Source: an uncultured Clostridia bacterium (GTDB lineage Bacteria > Bacillota > Clostridia > UBA1381). Taken from it: DNA of 32,907 nt. Under the pieces are notes generated by a model that did no database searches, was not told where the DNA came from, and worked only from the letters and a program-made list of their open reading frames with translations. Within the stretch, counting starts at the first letter, position 1. The number at the start of each line of letters is the position of its first letter. The translations under genes were made by a program, and so were the position numbers. This document shows positions 30,201 to 32,907 of the stretch, piece after piece. The stretch covers positions 1-32,907 of the forward strand of contig CAKSJF010000020.1 of the NCBI GenBank assembly GCA_934462945.1, written 5' to 3'.

Positions 30201-30550
30201 TCCGCCTCCAGATGAATCTTTTCACAAACTCCAGAAAAATTCTCCCAGATTTCACGATTCGATATCCGTATCACTGAAATTCCATATTGCATCAAATATT
30301 CCGTTCTTTTTTCATCATTGACCAACCCGACATCCTCATAATGCTGAGAACCGTCAATTTCAACTACCAGCTTTGCCTTTGCACAATAAAAATCTGCGAT
30401 ATATTTTCCGATTATTTTCTGTCTTTGAAACCGTACAGGGTACTCCTTTAAAAAATCATACCACAGATGTCTTTCCTCTTTGGTCATATTTTTTCGCAAT
30501 TCTTTGGCAAACGGAACTAATGTGTGATTATTTTTTCTCTCTGTTTTCAT
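30176..30550 (-). CDS. DUF559-family endonuclease-like protein
   Basis: The 124-residue protein matches DUF559, a small PD-(D/E)xK, Vsr-like nuclease fold: A-K-E-L-R-K-N-M-T-x-E-E-R-H-L-W-Y, then V-R-F-Q-R-Q-K-I-I-G-K-Y-I-A-D-F-Y-C, K-L-V-V-E-I-D-G-S-Q-H-Y and I-S-V-I-R-I-S-N. The aspartate in ADF and the E-x-D pair in VEID are the likely metal site. The biological role is unknown; such genes often move with repeats and are not tied to a methylase here. Its last seven residues, Q-S-L-S-Q-L-R, and the stop are encoded by the repeat arm at 30150-30200. ATG at 30548-30550 follows GGAGAG at the very end of whiA (1-base gap), so it is translated with whiA. Confidence 0.88.
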   Translation of the reverse strand: MKTERKNNHTLVPFAKELRKNMTKEERHLWYDFLKEYPVRFQRQKIIGKYIADFYCAKAKLVVEIDGSQHYEDVGLVNDEKRTEYLMQYGISVIRISNREIWENFSGVCEKIHLEAEQSLSQLR

Positions 30551-30551
30551 C

Positions 30552-31439
30552 TTATAAGCTCTCCGAAATTTCAATCAGGCGGTTTAAGCGGTGATTGACG
30601 CCGGATTTTCCGATTCCGAGGCGTTCTCCGAGTTCTTTTAAGCTTTCATCCGGGTATTCCATCCGCAATTCTGCAATTTCCCGGAGTTTTTCCGGGAGCA
30701 CCTCCAGTCCGGTGGAATTTTTGATCTTTTCAATCGCCATAAAATGCTTTCCATACGCTTTTACAATTTTATCCATATTCGCATTTTCACAGTTTAACTG
30801 GCGGTTAATTCCGTTCCGGATTTCCTTTTCAATCGAAATATTAAAAATTTCCATTGCCGCGCTGCCTGCACCGATTGCACCAAGCACTGCGGCAATTTCC
30901 TCATATCCTTTGATATATACCACAACATGCCCTTTTCGGACCGTGGTTTTTGCATGAACCTCCAATTCCTCCAAAACCTCTAAAAGCTCCGCCGCAACCG
31001 CTTCTTCGTTTGCATCAAATTCCATATGGTAGCTTTTCTGCGGATCGGAAATAGAGCCGCCGCCTAAAAACGCACCGCGCAGGTAGCTTTCCCGGCAGCA
31101 GGAAAACGGCATGATCTCCTCCGGATTTTCCATTCTGCCATCCTCCCGGAGCATAAACCGTTCCTTTAGCTGATCTAACGCATTCGGGTCGGTGATCCGG
31201 TAGAGGAAAATTCCGTTTTTGCTCTTTCCGCACGGCTCTGCTAAAAAACCAAGTTCCTCCGAGACTGCGCTGCAAAAGGCATCAATCGTTGCTTCATGCT
31301 CACTTGCAAAATAAAAGCCGTCTCTCCGTCTCTGCCCTGCAAAGCGCAAAAGTCCATAAAGCTCTGCACCGCGGCAAAACGGACAGTCCGGCATAATTTT
31401 TCCCAATTTTTCTTTTATTTCATAGGAAAAGGACATCAT
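30552..31439 (-). CDS. whiA: WhiA, sporulation and cell-division regulator
   Basis: The 295-residue protein has the degenerate LAGLIDADG homing-endonuclease-like domain (YLRGAFLGGGSISDP near residue 115) and a C-terminal helix-turn-helix (SLKELGERLGIGKSGVNHRLNRL). WhiA controls sporulation septation in Streptomyces and affects division and chromosome segregation in Bacillus. Two ATG codons in tandem are possible starts (31439 and 31436); AGGAGGG, which overlaps the yvcK stop, fits the second slightly better. rapZ-yvcK-whiA is a highly conserved order. No nuclease activity is expected. Confidence 0.96.
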   Translation of the reverse strand: MMSFSYEIKEKLGKIMPDCPFCRGAELYGLLRFAGQRRRDGFYFASEHEATIDAFCSAVSEELGFLAEPCGKSKNGIFLYRITDPNALDQLKERFMLREDGRMENPEEIMPFSCCRESYLRGAFLGGGSISDPQKSYHMEFDANEEAVAAELLEVLEELEVHAKTTVRKGHVVVYIKGYEEIAAVLGAIGAGSAAMEIFNISIEKEIRNGINRQLNCENANMDKIVKAYGKHFMAIEKIKNSTGLEVLPEKLREIAELRMEYPDESLKELGERLGIGKSGVNHRLNRLIEISESL

Positions 31440-31448
31440 AATCCCTCC

Positions 31449-32393
31449 TTACAGCTTCATCAAAACAGAAGCTAAATTCTGATAGTTATGACGGATGAAA
31501 CGTCCGTCCTTTAAGTACACCAAATCTCTCGGCAGCAGCCGGATATATTCCTCCGACAGCCGTTTCTGATCAATTCTGACCGGCTCTGCGCCATCCTGCC
31601 GATACCGCGCTAAAATCTCCTCCGGAATCGGCTGATCATTTGCAATCACATAATCAATGATCCGATCCCCTCCATGCTTTCGGATTGCCTGCACATGGTC
31701 AAAAAGCGTATAGCCTTGGGTTTCACCCGGCTGAGTCATAATATTTCCCACATACACCTTAAGCGCAAGACTTTCACAAATCGCGCGGCTCACCCCATCC
31801 ACCAGCAGATTCGGAATAATACTGGTATAAAGACTTCCCGGTCCGATCACGATTAAATCTGCCTCCCGGATTGCCTCCAAAACACCCGGTGCAGGCTTTG
31901 GATTTTCCGGCAACAGGGACAGTTTTTTGATACTTTTATGTCCCGGAGTTCCGATTTTTGATTCCCCAAAAATCGTCTCGCCATCCTCCAAAATTGCCCG
32001 GAGCTGAATATTTTCCGTTGTGACCGGCAAAACGTGCCCCTCTACACCAAATGCGGCATTCATTTTCTGCACCGCCTCATCAAAGCTGTCTGAAATGCCG
32101 TAAAGCGCGGCAAGGCACAGATTTCCCAAAACATGTCCCTTTAAGCGCCCCTCCTGAAACCGGTAATTGATCAGCTCATGCAGAATTGGGTTTGTGACGG
32201 CAAGCGCGTCAATACATTTTCGGATGTCGCCCGGCGGCAACATGCCTAATTCCTCCCGGAGCATGCCGGAAGAACCGCCGTCATCTCCTACTGTGACAAT
32301 TGCCGTCAGGTCGGAGGTGTATTTTTTGAGTCCTCTTAAAATCGTTGAAATTCCTGTTCCGCCGCCAATGGTTACAATTTTTCTGTGTTCCAT
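31449..32393 (-). CDS. yvcK: YvcK/CofD-like gluconeogenesis and morphogenesis factor
   Basis: The 314-residue protein has the N-terminal nucleotide-binding pattern VTIGGGTGISTILRGLK, then TVGDDGGSSGMLRE and MLPPGDIRKCIDALA, and the central I-G-P-G-S-L-Y-T-S-I-I-P-N-L. YvcK binds UDP-sugars and is needed for growth on gluconeogenic carbon and for normal cell wall shape in Bacillus; it is related to the CofD transferase but is not known to make F420. Its start overlaps the end of rapZ by 22 bases, so translation is coupled, and whiA follows. Confidence 0.96.
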   Translation of the reverse strand: MEHRKIVTIGGGTGISTILRGLKKYTSDLTAIVTVGDDGGSSGMLREELGMLPPGDIRKCIDALAVTNPILHELINYRFQEGRLKGHVLGNLCLAALYGISDSFDEAVQKMNAAFGVEGHVLPVTTENIQLRAILEDGETIFGESKIGTPGHKSIKKLSLLPENPKPAPGVLEAIREADLIVIGPGSLYTSIIPNLLVDGVSRAICESLALKVYVGNIMTQPGETQGYTLFDHVQAIRKHGGDRIIDYVIANDQPIPEEILARYRQDGAEPVRIDQKRLSEEYIRLLPRDLVYLKDGRFIRHNYQNLASVLMKL

Positions 32394-32907
32394 TCCTTTG
32401 ATCTCCCTTTGTCAATATCGCGGTTAATCAGATTCACCTCATATCCGTGGTTTGCAATCGCGTCACTCAAAAGCTTTGCCATGGTGATACTCCGGTGTTT
32501 TCCGCCGGTGCAGCCGATTGCAATCGACAGACTTGTTTTTCCCTCCTCCACATAAAGCGGAATCAGATAAAGCATCATATCCTTTAGCTTGTCAAAAAAA
32601 ATTCTGGATTCCTCAAAGCTCATCACATAATCCCGGACCTCTTGCTGCATACCTGTTTTTTCTTTCAGACTGCTGATATAAAACGGATTCGGAAAGCACC
32701 TCACATCAAACACTAAATCACTATCCAGCGGAATCCCGTATTTGAATCCGAACGATACCACATTAATGGTCAGCGCCTGCTCCTTGGAATCGCAGTAGAT
32801 CCGCTTTAATTCCTTAGAAAGCTGATGGAGCGACATATGCGAAGTATCAATCACCTCGTCTGCCTCGGAATAAAGCTTTGCAAGCATTTTCCGCTCCTTA
32901 TGAATGC
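32372..32907 (-). CDS. rapZ: RapZ/YvcJ nucleotide-binding protein, C-terminal part (cut by window edge)
   Basis: The frame is open to the window edge. The visible part, about 177 residues, is the C-terminal half: residues before the first ATG read F-H-K-E-R-K-M-L-A-K, the family's helix, then A-D-E-V-I-D-T-S, S-F-G-F-K-Y-G-I-P, D-L-V-F-D-V-R-C-F-P-N-P and I-A-I-G-C-T-G-G-K-H-R-S. The N-terminal P-loop lies outside the window. In E. coli RapZ binds a small RNA that controls glucosamine-6-phosphate synthase; in Firmicutes YvcJ is a nucleotide-hydrolysing protein of less clear role. The ATG at 32885-32887 is internal and not the true start. Confidence 0.94.
   Translation of the reverse strand, partial: IHKERKMLAKLYSEADEVIDTSHMSLHQLSKELKRIYCDSKEQALTINVVSFGFKYGIPLDSDLVFDVRCFPNPFYISSLKEKTGMQQEVRDYVMSFEESRIFFDKLKDMMLYLIPLYVEEGKTSLSIAIGCTGGKHRSITMAKLLSDAIANHGYEVNLINRDIDKGRSKEWNTEKL

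Overview
This window looks like a chromosomal core segment of an endospore-forming, moderate-GC member of the Clostridia (Firmicutes). Almost every gene is a conserved housekeeping or sporulation gene, and the local orders are typical of Firmicutes: asp23-fakA-recG-rsmD, mazG-(hup)-rqcP-yabP-yabQ-divIC-yabR, dprA-topA-trmFO, dnaE-pfkA-pyk and rapZ-yvcK-whiA. Sporulation genes (yabP, yabQ, a spoVB-like flippase, cwlD, whiA) point to a spore former. Shine-Dalgarno sites and sigma-A type promoters with 17-bp spacers are strong. I saw no rRNA or tRNA gene, no CRISPR array, no complete insertion sequence and no prophage.

Layout, with nearly all genes on the minus strand, so that transcription runs from high to low coordinates. 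32.9-30.5 kb: rapZ (cut by the window edge), yvcK, whiA, then a small DUF559 endonuclease-like gene that ends inside one arm of an inverted pair of structured repeats (30020-30200). 30.0-23.3 kb: dnaE, then a promoter for a small unknown protein, pfkA and pyk. 23.3-22.7 kb: a YefM/YoeB toxin-antitoxin pair with its own promoter and operator-like repeats. 22.6-16 kb: dprA, topA, trmFO, a membrane-anchored thioredoxin-like protein, cwlD and coaX. 15.9-14.3 kb: spoVB-like gene on the plus strand. 14.2-9.85 kb: aroA, mazG, hup, rqcP, yabP, yabQ, divIC, yabR. 9.8-5.4 kb: pncB, tsaC, a ywlE-type phosphatase, rimI, tsaD. 5.4-4.3 kb: a XerS-like tyrosine recombinase on the plus strand. 4.2-0 kb: asp23, fakA-like, recG and the first 17 codons of rsmD.

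The genes serve DNA replication, repair and topology (dnaE, recG, topA, dprA, hup, the recombinase), tRNA modification (tsaC, tsaD, trmFO), ribosome quality control (rqcP), cofactor synthesis (pncB, coaX), glycolysis (pfkA, pyk), lipid and envelope functions (fakA, asp23, cwlD, spoVB) and sporulation or division (yabP, yabQ, divIC, whiA, yvcK).

The most unusual items are: the DUF559 gene whose last seven codons and stop lie in a palindromic repeat that occurs as two inverted, covarying copies; a terminator-like hairpin that buries the ribosome-binding site of cwlD; an apparent ATT start for the FakA-like gene; candidate sigma-E promoters before yabP and the spoVB-like gene; a CoaX with changed active-site motifs; and a thioredoxin-fold stalk protein with no CxxC. 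No clearly new multi-gene system is evident. All coordinates and motif matches were read by eye, and no database search was run.
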